Assembly: GCA_029782335.1 (NCBI GenBank)
Contig: JAKOVA010000276.1
Location: forward strand, 1-34,186
Length of the DNA: 34,186 bases
Direction: 5' to 3'
Source of the DNA: Actinomycetes bacterium
GTDB lineage: Bacteria > Actinomycetota > Acidimicrobiia > Acidimicrobiales > Microtrichaceae
Of the stretch, positions 7,919-17,700 are shown piece after piece. Made by a program: the position numbers and the translations under genes. Each line of letters begins with the position of its first letter. The first letter of the stretch is position 1. The notes under the pieces were generated by a model. It was not told the origin of the DNA. It did not search any database and saw nothing but the letters and a program-made list of their open reading frames with translations.

Positions 7919-9625
7919 CTACGAAGTCCGAAGGAAGTCATTCAGCCGCTGGCTGACGCTCACGCGACGAGCTGCAAGAAACTTCTTGTACGCATCAGCG
8001 CCGAGCAAGCCAACGTCGGTTGGAATGCACTGCGCATCGAACGCAGCCGTCCCCGCCTTCTCGATCAACGCCGGAAAGTACTGGCTCGGCGCCTTGTCGC
8101 TGATCTGGCGGTTGGTCTTGCCGCCGATGAAGGCAAGATTCGCGATGTCGTCCGCTTCGCGTGCCGTATAGCTGCCCTTGAGCACGGCCTTGGGGAAGAT
8201 GTGATGGAACTGCAGGCGATGCTGCGCTCCGCGGTGGCCGAGAGCGATGGCGAGATTCGACTGCCAGTCCTTCGCGCCTGTCGTACGGAACGCAAGGAAC
8301 ATGGTCTTGAACAGAGCACTGCGCTGGTTCCGGCCCTCCAGTTCCTCCGGCGCAACGTCGAGGCGCCCGACCTGTAGCCGCAGACGGTCCAGCAGTGCAT
8401 CCGCTCCACCGCCCTGGCGCAGCGTAGCGAGGTCCTGGTCCAACAGCGTCTCGCTCGACCCGCGCGAGTACCGACCCTTTGCGTTTGCAACGAGCACCCA
8501 ATGCCGAAGGCCCTTCGCTTCGTCGGGTGCGATCTGGTAGTTGCGCTTATGTCCGTAGTAGCCGAGCGTGACGACGATAAACGGCGAGGACAGCAGTGCC
8601 GGGCTTTCGATGCCGACGTTGCTGCGGAGAAAGTTCAGCGCGAACTCCATCCCCGAGACGCACTCCTTCCAGCCCTGTTTCAGCGTGTCGACCGGAAGGC
8701 CCCCGACGGTGAGGAAGCGCGACTGCCCCGTGGCGAAGGCAATCAGATTCTTCAGGTGGATGCCGAGGTCCAGATCGAAGCCGGTCTTCTCGCATGCCTC
8801 CTGGAAGGACTGGAATGTCTTCAACGCGCCGCGCCACTTCGCCGTGATCTGCGCAAGTGCCAGGTCGGAACTGCGCAGCTTTGCACCCAGCGAGTTGACG
8901 CGCACGAAGATCTCGGTCACCTCGTCGTATGACAGCGACCGCTCCAGGATGTCCATGCGGTACACGTACTTCCGAATGCCGCGCAGCTTCGCAAGACGTT
9001 GGCTGTACTTCTTGTAGCGTGGGTCGCTGATCTTCTCGATGCCCGCGCGCTCGAGGAACGGTGCGTCCTCATCCGTCTTGAACACCTCCGTCACTTTGAC
9101 CCACTGCGGCAACTGCTCCAGCTTCTTCGTGGCGACAACGAAGGTCATGCGATCGAACCGCTTCTGAAGCTCATCCTCCGTCGAGTCGGCTTCGTCATCG
9201 ATCAGATCTTCCTGATCCTCGTCCTCTTCGTCGCCGTCCTCGTTCACCTCCGTCACAACCACCAGTTCTTCGGGGTGCTCCAGATTGAACAGAAGTTCGA
9301 TCGGACGCTTGCGCCCGCGGACACTCACCGGATCGCCGCGGATGACAGCCGACAGCGATGTGAGGCGCTGCTGTCCGTCGAGGAGCAGCCGCGTGCTCTG
9401 GTACGGATTGGCCTGCTGGGTGACCGCGAAATCCTGCAGCGGGACCTTCTCGTCGGTCTCCCACAGCAGGATCGCCCCCGACGGGTAGCCACGGTACAGG
9501 GAGTCGAGTAGGTCCCGCACGCGCGTCGAACGCCATACGTAGCGACGTTGCATCTCGGGAAGTCGCAGTTCGCCGCGCTCGATCATTCCGACGAGTTCTT
9601 CCACCGTCGCTTCGGCTTTAGCCAT
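7919..9625 (-). CDS. GmrSD-type DUF262/DUF1524 protein, modification-dependent restriction candidate
   Basis: This 568-aa protein carries an N-terminal DUF262 (GmrS-like) domain with LPEMQRRYVW at 22-31 and the nucleotide-binding DGQQR at 83-87. At the C-terminus is a DUF1524/HNH-type (GmrD-like) domain with HHIFPK from residue 474, followed by NLAF and KTNRQISDK. GmrSD and BrxU enzymes of this family are NTP-dependent type IV nucleases that cut phage DNA bearing modified bases. An unusual run of acidic residues at about 126-150 follows the DUF262 core. The ATG chosen (9625) overlaps the 3' end of the metallopeptidase gene by 8 nt; a longer reading to 9676 would overlap further and lacks support. 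Its place at the end of a long defence operon suggests a back-up against phages with modified DNA. Confidence 0.85.
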   Translation of the reverse strand: MAKAEATVEELVGMIERGELRLPEMQRRYVWRSTRVRDLLDSLYRGYPSGAILLWETDEKVPLQDFAVTQQANPYQSTRLLLDGQQRLTSLSAVIRGDPVSVRGRKRPIELLFNLEHPEELVVVTEVNEDGDEEDEDQEDLIDDEADSTEDELQKRFDRMTFVVATKKLEQLPQWVKVTEVFKTDEDAPFLERAGIEKISDPRYKKYSQRLAKLRGIRKYVYRMDILERSLSYDEVTEIFVRVNSLGAKLRSSDLALAQITAKWRGALKTFQSFQEACEKTGFDLDLGIHLKNLIAFATGQSRFLTVGGLPVDTLKQGWKECVSGMEFALNFLRSNVGIESPALLSSPFIVVTLGYYGHKRNYQIAPDEAKGLRHWVLVANAKGRYSRGSSETLLDQDLATLRQGGGADALLDRLRLQVGRLDVAPEELEGRNQRSALFKTMFLAFRTTGAKDWQSNLAIALGHRGAQHRLQFHHIFPKAVLKGSYTAREADDIANLAFIGGKTNRQISDKAPSQYFPALIEKAGTAAFDAQCIPTDVGLLGADAYKKFLAARRVSVSQRLNDFLRTS

Positions 9626-10523
9626 TACCCGATTCCCTCCCGCGCGCGCCGGCCACAGGCCGGTCGAACTGTGCATGCGCGGCCAGTCCGAGCATGGTTT
9701 CGACCTGCCCGGCCGCCCGCATTACTTGGTAGACGTCCAGATCCCTGACCGTGGTGTTCGCACCGACGAAGTTGGACAGATAGGTCTGCGACTTTGACTG
9801 CACACCGTTTCGTTCACAGACGATGTACGCCACCGACTCAGCCTCCAGCTCCTGCTGCGCGTGCGAAAGCGCCGGTCGCGCCGGAACGCTCAACTTCTTG
9901 TCTGGCCCGAGGTGGCCGAGAACCAGATGACCGAGTTCGTGCGCCAACGTCGTGAACTTGACCGGGGCGCCGTGGTTGCGATTGATGTGGATGCGGTACT
10001 GAGTCGCCTCCTTGTCGTTGGCAGCACGCCGAACCACGCGAATGAGTCCAGCGCTGCGATCGCCCGCGTCAACCCAACCGAGGTCAATGCTCTTCCTCGT
10101 GAGAAGCGGTTGAAAGGCCTGCAGCGCCGATTCGTCTATGGCGCCGCGCGCCACAAAACTCGACACATCCTCGGGGAGGGGCCTTCCTTCCGTGTCCTGC
10201 ACGTCGTACACAAGCGCCACCGGACCGAAGGGCCAAAGAATCAGGAGCGGGCGCGCTCCGTCCTTTAGGTGCCGCCCGCACCGCTCTCGCCAATCCCGCG
10301 CAGAAGCCGCGTAGCTCAGTCCCGGCTCTTGGACCTGAAGCAGCATCGCGTTGAAGGGAGCGAAGTTGCGCAATCGGACCACAAAGTCGAGAAGATCCTT
10401 GTAGTCCTTACTTGTTCTATAGAGCCGCGAATCCTCGAGCAGCTGATCCAGGAGCGACCGGGTCGCATGATCTCCGAAGAGGTCTTGGTCCGGAGCCGGA
10501 CGATCGTCGCTGTGATCGCTCAT
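9618..10523 (-). CDS. ArdC-like / ImmA-IrrE-type zinc metallopeptidase
   Basis: This 301-aa protein has two parts. Residues about 40-110 resemble the ArdC N-terminal (DUF1738-like) region, with LRNFAPFNAMLL and ARDWRERCGR. Residues 190-240 hold the zinc-protease signature HELGH at 195-199 and a downstream ELEAES that supplies the third ligand. In ArdC the N-terminal domain binds single-stranded DNA and the protein protects incoming plasmid DNA from restriction. ImmA/IrrE relatives cleave repressors. Substrate here is unknown: it could release a nuclease or toxin, cleave a regulator, or protect self DNA. The ATG is one base after the hamB stop (TGA-G-ATG), so translation is probably coupled. 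Confidence 0.8.
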   Translation of the reverse strand: MSDHSDDRPAPDQDLFGDHATRSLLDQLLEDSRLYRTSKDYKDLLDFVVRLRNFAPFNAMLLQVQEPGLSYAASARDWRERCGRHLKDGARPLLILWPFGPVALVYDVQDTEGRPLPEDVSSFVARGAIDESALQAFQPLLTRKSIDLGWVDAGDRSAGLIRVVRRAANDKEATQYRIHINRNHGAPVKFTTLAHELGHLVLGHLGPDKKLSVPARPALSHAQQELEAESVAYIVCERNGVQSKSQTYLSNFVGANTTVRDLDVYQVMRAAGQVETMLGLAAHAQFDRPVAGARGRESGNG

Positions 10524-10524
10524 C

Positions 10525-13500
10525 TCATGGCCCCTTTCCGTCCACGCGCGGATCTCGCACTACCGCGCTCCACACTTCGCCAGCGCGAACAAAGGCGATT
10601 CGCGGGTCGTTGGCAATTCTGTCGAAGGGGAACTGATCAGTAGGCGTGACTTCCAGTCTGATGCCACCATCGATCGATGTGAGGAAGACTCGCTCTCCGC
10701 TTCTCCGCGCAAGCAGACGGTCGGTCCCCTCAGAGCCCTTCAGCGTGAACGCGGGAATATGCGGAATGGGCTGCGGCGTACGACGGGCCGCATCGGCCGC
10801 GATGAGCCCCAGCCACTCGCCTGTCGCAGGCGACACAAGCGCTCGCAACCGCTCAACGACGTCTTCGCTTTGGAGGTTGCGGCTGATCGCCGCGATGGTT
10901 GCGCCAAGATCGATGCCGAGTCCAGCCAACTCCGTGGCCGCCGCGCGGGAGCGCACACCAGCGAGGAATATGCGCGCAGCGGCCTCAGTGGGCACACCAA
11001 GCTCTACCAGGAGCGCGATCCTCGCGAGCGCGTCGGCGTTGTCCGCCTGCTCCGCGGCGCGAAGCTGCTGAGCAGCAGCGTGAATGATCCAGGGCAACTG
11101 ATACCCATAGAGTTCGCGCGTTATGGAACTCGCTTCGGAATCAGTCGTGTTCAGCTCCCGCAGCCCCACGCCTTTCAACCAGTCTTCCCGAATCGCGTCG
11201 AGTCTTGCTTCGGCTGGCATGGCGCCAGTCACCGCTTCGGCGTGATCACGCGCCCATGCCTCTATAGCGCGAACACATTCGGCGAGCGCAGAGATGGACC
11301 CTGCATCGGCCACGTACCGTTCGGCGATGCCGCTGAAAACCGAAAGGTGCTCGTGTGCTCGGAGCGCAACGCTGAGCGGGAGGCCTGACGACACAACCGC
11401 CTTCCGGGCAGGCTTCGTGACGCGCTGACGCGCTGACGCCGCACGTGCGCGTAAGAAGGAGATCACGTCGTCTGGCGTGGTCTCCGTCGCACCTGACCGC
11501 GCCTGGATCACAGCGAGTGATTGGCGGAACGCCTTCTCTACCCACGCTTCGGCCTCCTCCTCGCCTGGATTCACTAGCGGATCGGAGTCCAAGGCGAGCA
11601 ACTCATCGTCGACGAGATCGCAGATCGCCGCACACGCTGCGGCATTCTCTCCGAGGGGCGCGAAATCGTTGTTGGACGCCAATTCCAGCAACAGCTCGAA
11701 TGAGACTCCGGCCTTGACGGCCATTTGTCGCACTACCCGCACGGCAAAAAGAAGGCCGCTCTCGACTGGATCCGCGGTTCCGGCTTCAAAGTACCCTCGC
11801 GCGAGTTCCTCATCTCTCTCGATCTGCCAGCGCTCTCTCGTGTCGTCGATTGCGTACAGGATCTTGCCTTCCCCATCGACATAGGCTCGGCCGGCTCGGC
11901 CGCAGATGTTCCAGAAGTCCCGCTTGTCGATCGTCTCGTTGCTGATGTAAGGCGTCGCGACGATGACCGAGGAAATCCCGACGTTCACCCCCTGTGCCAG
12001 TGTCGTTGTGGCGACAATGATCTTGGGCGGCTTCGATCGCATGAGATGTTCCAGCGCCAACCTCACCTGCGGCGTCAGGCGATTGCTGTGACACACCACA
12101 CCGGCGCGAGCGGCGCGCAACTCGATGGCATCAGGAGCCAGTTCCTCCTGACAGACGGCTTCGAAGACTCTCCACTCGTGGTCTGGCCACGGATGGTCGG
12201 CCGGTGTCTCGCCAAGGGCAAGGAGGACCGCTGCGGCGAGCGTTGGTACCGACACCGCGCGCCCAGTGAAGATCATCACGGGGCCGATCTCGCTCAGGCG
12301 CACGGCGGTCGCCGCCACGGCTTCGTTCTTGTCGTCCGGAAACGGCTTGCGGCGGCGGCCAAAGCCGAGGCGCTTAGCCTCGACGAACGACGGATTGAAG
12401 GATTCGACTTCCCCTTGCCAGTCAATCCTCACGCGGGACCCGTTCCATCGCAGCAGGCCGAACCGCTCGGCCGACGGCTTCCAGGCTGACCGGGCCACGA
12501 GACTCGGGTCGCCGGTCACCCATTCGGCAAGGACCTGCGGGTTCGGCAGGACCGCAGACAAGAGGAGAACCCGCGCGCCCGTTACCCGGGCCACGTAGCG
12601 GAGATGGTCGATGAACACCTCGTTGCGGACGTACCGCTCCGACGGTCCGATAAGGTGCCCCTCATCCACGATCACGAGCTTCACGCTCGTAAACAGCTCC
12701 GGGCTGGCGCGGAAGAGCGCGCGCGCCTTCTCCGGTGTCGCAATGGTGATCGAGGATTCGGATGCGAGCTCCGTGTCTACTGAACTGACTCGGGAACCGC
12801 CGTACAGGTGCGAAACCCGATGACCGAGCCAGCCGAACGTCGCCCCAAGCGCATGCTCCACCTCCAGCGCCAAGGATCGGAACGGCGCGAGGTAGAAGAC
12901 CCTCGCAGTAGGGTCTGCCCTCAGGGTCTGAAGGATGGCCAACTCGGCGACGCGAGTCTTCCCAGCGCTTGTGCGGAGGTTGACCACCGCGCCCGGGTTG
13001 GAGAGATTGAGCGCCAGTGGCAGCGCCGCGCGCTGCGAAGACCAAAGCTCGGTCACCGGCGGCTTGCCGAAGGCAAGCAGGCGGATGTAGCGCTCAAGAC
13101 CATCTGGAGAATCGTGCCCAAAGAACGGGGGCAAGACGTTCCAGAGTGAGGCTCCCCTGAAATCCCCGAGCATCAGGCGAAGCAGACGGACGACCCACCA
13201 CCATGCAGGGTGGCTACCGGACGAGGACACGATCCCCGCATCCCGCAGCTGCAGGTCGGCGCGTTCGAATGCCTGCTCGGTTCCGGTCAGCGTGAAGTCG
13301 GAGACGATGGCGACTGCGCGCGCGATGGCGACTGTTATCGCCCATTCGTTGAGCTCCAGTTGCTCGTCCTCGATGTCAGGTTCGCGAAGGAGCACCTGGT
13401 TCAATCGATCGACCAGCGCGCTTGCGTCCTTGCGCAAGAACGCACCGACGATCTGCGCAGCCAGCGTGTGTTGTTCAACGCCTCGAATCGCCGCAAATGC

Positions 13501-13863
13501 GCGCGAGTACTGACCGGCAGCGAAGAAGGCCATCGCCGCGATGAACACGTGGAAGCCGCTTTCGCGAGACGCGATCGCGTGTGGCCCATGAACGTACTGG
13601 AGAAGTGATGCCGCGCGTTCCAACGAGGATGCGCCTTGGGCACGCTCTCCCTGCTCGACGACGCTGCACGCGGCGGCAAGGATGCCGTAGGCAGCGAACG
13701 TTACCTTGTCGTCAAGAGCAGGGTCGAAGGCGGGGAAGTTCACCGGAAGTTCTTGCACCTCGTACAGCACGTGCTTCGCCTGGGCCTGGGCGAAGAGATT
13801 TGCAGTGCGCGACGCTCCATAGTCGGCCAGAGCCGCTTGGGCGAGTTGCAGCGGGATGGTCAT
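10525..13863 (-). CDS. hamB: HamB, Hachiman superfamily-2 helicase
   Basis: This 1112-aa protein has an N-terminal helical region (about 1-280), then a Ski2-like superfamily-2 helicase core. Walker A is TSAGKT at 298-303, Walker B is DEGH at 400-403, motif III is SAV at 436-438, motif V is TTTLAQGVN at 619-627 and motif VI is CGRAGRA at 654-660. The helical C-terminal half has no visible catalytic motif. In Hachiman, HamB holds and restrains the HamA nuclease and senses DNA damage or phage replication; on activation HamA degrades DNA broadly and the cell aborts infection. HamA lies directly upstream, with its TAG followed by two bases and this ATG. The length fits HamB proteins. Confidence 0.87.
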   Translation of the reverse strand: MTIPLQLAQAALADYGASRTANLFAQAQAKHVLYEVQELPVNFPAFDPALDDKVTFAAYGILAAACSVVEQGERAQGASSLERAASLLQYVHGPHAIASRESGFHVFIAAMAFFAAGQYSRAFAAIRGVEQHTLAAQIVGAFLRKDASALVDRLNQVLLREPDIEDEQLELNEWAITVAIARAVAIVSDFTLTGTEQAFERADLQLRDAGIVSSSGSHPAWWWVVRLLRLMLGDFRGASLWNVLPPFFGHDSPDGLERYIRLLAFGKPPVTELWSSQRAALPLALNLSNPGAVVNLRTSAGKTRVAELAILQTLRADPTARVFYLAPFRSLALEVEHALGATFGWLGHRVSHLYGGSRVSSVDTELASESSITIATPEKARALFRASPELFTSVKLVIVDEGHLIGPSERYVRNEVFIDHLRYVARVTGARVLLLSAVLPNPQVLAEWVTGDPSLVARSAWKPSAERFGLLRWNGSRVRIDWQGEVESFNPSFVEAKRLGFGRRRKPFPDDKNEAVAATAVRLSEIGPVMIFTGRAVSVPTLAAAVLLALGETPADHPWPDHEWRVFEAVCQEELAPDAIELRAARAGVVCHSNRLTPQVRLALEHLMRSKPPKIIVATTTLAQGVNVGISSVIVATPYISNETIDKRDFWNICGRAGRAYVDGEGKILYAIDDTRERWQIERDEELARGYFEAGTADPVESGLLFAVRVVRQMAVKAGVSFELLLELASNNDFAPLGENAAACAAICDLVDDELLALDSDPLVNPGEEEAEAWVEKAFRQSLAVIQARSGATETTPDDVISFLRARAASARQRVTKPARKAVVSSGLPLSVALRAHEHLSVFSGIAERYVADAGSISALAECVRAIEAWARDHAEAVTGAMPAEARLDAIREDWLKGVGLRELNTTDSEASSITRELYGYQLPWIIHAAAQQLRAAEQADNADALARIALLVELGVPTEAAARIFLAGVRSRAAATELAGLGIDLGATIAAISRNLQSEDVVERLRALVSPATGEWLGLIAADAARRTPQPIPHIPAFTLKGSEGTDRLLARRSGERVFLTSIDGGIRLEVTPTDQFPFDRIANDPRIAFVRAGEVWSAVVRDPRVDGKGP

Positions 13864-13865
13864 GG

Positions 13866-14708
13866 CTAAACCAGCCCCTCGTAACAGGCCTCGACGAGCG
13901 CATCAGGTTCCTGAACGCCGAACGAGATCACGGCAAGGCGACGGAGGGATTTCGGCGTCGCATCGTTGACACGCTGGGAAGCCTTCGTGTCGCTCAACAG
14001 GATCCCAACGTAGTCGATGCGGAGCTCGCCGAGCGCGAACAACCGCGCGCAATCCAGCACCTTCACGCCTAGTTCCGTTTCGCCCTGCTCGAAGAGGCGG
14101 TCGGCGACGAACTGGAGGGATGCCGGCAATCCACCCTTGAACGAGCGCAGCAGCCCTTCGATGATCTCCTTGACAGCCGCCGCCGATGACGCTCCTCGGA
14201 ACTTGGCCTCCCCGACAAGCACCGTGGGCGGCGTTGCGTCGAGGTCAAAGGCCAGCACGTCGTCCCCCTTCATGGCCTGATCCACGTTCGGGTTGTAGCG
14301 GAGCCGGTAGACCGGCAGCGCGACGCCGTTCGCCGCAACCACGTACTCCGCGAGGACGACCTCTGCGAGATTGCCTTTCTGCGTTGTCGGATTGGCTGGA
14401 AAGCGCCCGAGACGAGCCTGTTGCGCATCAAAACCCAGACGCTTCAACGCTTCTCGCTGCTCCGCCGACCGCCTCAGGGCGTCCGGGCTCACGTGATGGC
14501 GGACGAGCATTTCGCGAAGATGCCCGACGGTCGCTTCCCGGAGACCGTCCCGTTCCACCAGAGCGCGGTGCGGCACCTCGCTCACAGTCAGTCCATCCTT
14601 GGCGTCAAGAACCTGCCCGAACGGATGCGGCAGAGCCGGATGGGCGCCAAGTACAGGGCGATCGGCCGACCGTGCAACTTTGGCGCGAGCTCGGGGCGGC
14701 GCCTTCAT
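13866..14708 (-). CDS. hamA: HamA, Hachiman DUF1837 nuclease
   Basis: This 280-aa protein is of the DUF1837/HamA type. The PD-(D/E)XK nuclease residues can be placed: E116 in KGNLAEVVLAEY, D150 in MKGDDVL, and E167-x-K169 in VGEAKF. The RYNPNVDQAMKG segment before the Asp is typical of the family. HamA is the effector of Hachiman, a DNase kept silent by HamB until infection. The first 35 residues are basic and rich in Pro, Arg and Ala, an unusual leader; a later start is possible, but the ATG used overlaps the methyltransferase TGA as ATGA, which supports it. This coupling ties the Hachiman pair to the upstream restriction-like module. Confidence 0.87.
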   Translation of the reverse strand: MKAPPRARAKVARSADRPVLGAHPALPHPFGQVLDAKDGLTVSEVPHRALVERDGLREATVGHLREMLVRHHVSPDALRRSAEQREALKRLGFDAQQARLGRFPANPTTQKGNLAEVVLAEYVVAANGVALPVYRLRYNPNVDQAMKGDDVLAFDLDATPPTVLVGEAKFRGASSAAAVKEIIEGLLRSFKGGLPASLQFVADRLFEQGETELGVKVLDCARLFALGELRIDYVGILLSDTKASQRVNDATPKSLRRLAVISFGVQEPDALVEACYEGLV

Positions 14709-17700
14709 GACTGCGGCGTGCGGCTGGCACGCGTTTCGGCTGCGCGCCTATCCCAGTGCAGAACTGGCTTTCCACCGCCCGACAGGTCGTCGCGCGGAAC
14801 GGCGGCGTAGTACTCAAGAATGACGCGCTTCGTAAGGTACTCCCCGTACCGCTCTTCGTCCTTGCGGCGCACGATCGGGAACGTATCGAGGATGCAGGCG
14901 AGTTCATCCTTCGTCAGGCCGAACACGTCACGCGCCACGATGGCATCGATCTGAGCGCGAAGGTGAAAGCGCTCGTCCGGATCCTCTGCGCCCGGCGGTG
15001 ATCCATCGGCGCTCACCGGTTCGCACCAGCCCTCCCCCGCACGCGCATTCCAGAATGCTGTCATCTCCGGGCCGCAGCAGGCCAGACGAATGACGAGCGG
15101 CACCAGCGTCTTGGCGATCGGGTCGGTACCACCAACACGAGGGAACGGGAGACTGTCCAAGACCGTGTAGGACATCTTGAGCGCCACCTTCTTCCTCGCG
15201 ATGTAGTCCATCGCAAAGGAATTGGCCACCGCGAGCCAAACGGTCAGCGCCCACTCGTCCTCCGCCGCAAAGGAAACGGTCGGCACCTTGTCGCCTGCAA
15301 CGCAGCCAGGCGGAATCAAGGTGGCAACAAGACTTCGCTCGTTCGTAGGGCTGGTCACATCGCAGAATCCAACGCGGTACTTCGCGAGGCGCGGCACGAC
15401 TTTGTCTGGCACACGTTGGCGCAAGATTCGCCACTGCGGCTGGATCGACTTGCCGGGTTGCCCAAACTCCAGTAGCACCCACTCAGCAGCGCGTCCGCGC
15501 CCCGACCGGTACCCCTTCGCGCGATGGTCATACTGATCGACCATGCGCCCCTCGTACAAGGGAAGTCCAGCGGGATCCTCTGTGAAGAGATCGCGGTCAT
15601 TGCCCATGTCGACTTCGCGCATGTACTCGCGCACAGGAGGACCCGCCGACTCGTCGCCGAACTTCGGCCATCGCGCATACATCTTGGCTGCGATATCGAT
15701 ATCGCGCTGGTCGCCGAACTCCATGACCGCGAGGGCGTCGGGCGAGAACTCGTAAATGAGATTCACTGGAAGGCCCAGTGTCTCTCCGCGCGCGGCCGCA
15801 GCGAGGTCATCCAGCGTGCGGATGCCGAACCGAACGGGCAATCGTTCTGTGACACCCGGAACGGCAGCGGTATAGAGCGCGAATTTCATTCGCGTATCGA
15901 TGCCATCAAACCAGATGCCGCGGGCATTCTCGAAACCTAGCAATCGTTCCCAGCGTGCCCTCGTCAGCAGTTCCGCACGAATGGCGGCGCAGTTGGCGCC
16001 GTTGTAGATGCCTTCGGGAACAAGCTGCGCACACCGACCACCTTGCCTGACGCTCCGCAGCGCCAGCTCGACGAACATTCGGTAGATGTTGAAGTCACCC
16101 TTGCCCAGGTTGCCTTCGGCGTAGAGGACATAGCGCCCACTTTCCTTCAGGAAGTGGACCAGTCCGAAGAGCTCCCGGCGATATTGTTCCCACTTCTGCT
16201 TGATCTCACGCTCGGCGAGCAGATCGGCGATCAGCGCTTTCTGGCCCTTCTCGTCGCGAAAGCGAACTTCCGGGTTGTATCCCGCGAAGAACTCCTTGGC
16301 ATCCGGGCTGAGCGTGTCCCACGGCGGATTGCCCAGTACCAGATCGAAGCCGCCCGCCGCAAACACCTCGGGAAACGCGAGCTGCCAGTGAAAAAACTGA
16401 TACTGCGAAGCAAGGCACTCGACCTCGCGACCCTGCGGCTCGCTGAGAGCGTTTCCGTCCACGCGCAGTCGGTGAAGCGTGTCCGATGTCGGCGGCTCTG
16501 CCGACATGTTTGGGTGCTTGAGCCAGACGAACGCGGCGCACCAAGCGTCCGCAATGCGCTGCGCATGTCGATACTCTTCAGAAACGACAAGGCGATGGAA
16601 CTGCTCTGCCTTTCGCTTGATCTCGTCCAGTGTGGCGTCCGGGACCTCGTCGAGCCCTCGGCTTTGATCCGCTAGGGTCGAGTACGCTGCGGGGGGTTCG
16701 GCAACCATCAAGTGCAGCATGTCCCGCTGGCCTTCGCGCTCCAGCCGGTTGCGCTTTTTGAGCGCCGAACAGATCTTCTTGTCATCACCTTCAATCGCAT
16801 CGAACGCGTTGTCCGGGAGGCCGCCGGCGATCAACGCAGGCGTTGCACCGAATAGGCTGTTGCCGACCCGAATGTGGTGGTCAAGGAAGGACAGCGGCTT
16901 GCCGGGCTCCAGCGCCTCCAGCCACAGGCTCACCCGGCACAGCTCCGCCGCCATGGGGTTCACGTCCACGCCGTAGAGGCAGCGGCCGATGACATCGCGC
17001 AGCGCATGCTGGTAGAGCAGCGGCGACGGTTCGCTTTCGCCCTGGGCCTGCGCACGCACGCGTGCGAGGTGCCGGGCCAGCCGGTGCGCGGCGCCGACGA
17101 GGAAGTGCCCGGAGCCGACCGCCGGGTCGCAGACCTTTAGGCGGAGGATGGCCTGCTCGGCCTCGTCGCCGGTCTTGCCCTTGATCGCATCCTCGACCAC
17201 GGGGTCGAGCGCCGAGTCGAGCAGGCACTGCACCAACGAATCGGGTGTGTAGTACGAGCCGGAGGTCTTGCGCTCGTTGCCGGCGAACTCGGCGAACGTG
17301 AAGCGCGCGCCGTCGGCGCTGATCTGCGGCGTGAGCGCGAGCAGGCTCTCGTAGACGCCGCCCAGTTCTTCGGCGCCGAGGTTCTGGTAGTCCACCGGCC
17401 GCAGGACCTTGCCTTGGCGTGTGTAGGCAAGGTGGCGCAGCGCCTCCAGGAAGTCGTGGTTGGTGAGTTCGGCGTCGTTCAGGTCAGCGGTCGACCCCGG
17501 GCTCCACAGAAAGCTGCCGAGGGCCGGAAGTGCCAGGCTGCGCCGTGTGCCTTCGAACGCCGGCTCGCCGGCCAGTGCGCGCAGGAGGACCTGAAACTGC
17601 CGCCATAGATCGCTATGGCGGCTGCCCTTGATCTTGCCGGCCAGCTCACGCAGCCGCGCGGTGCCATAGTGGGCGGCGTAGCGTTCGCGAGCCATGCGCG

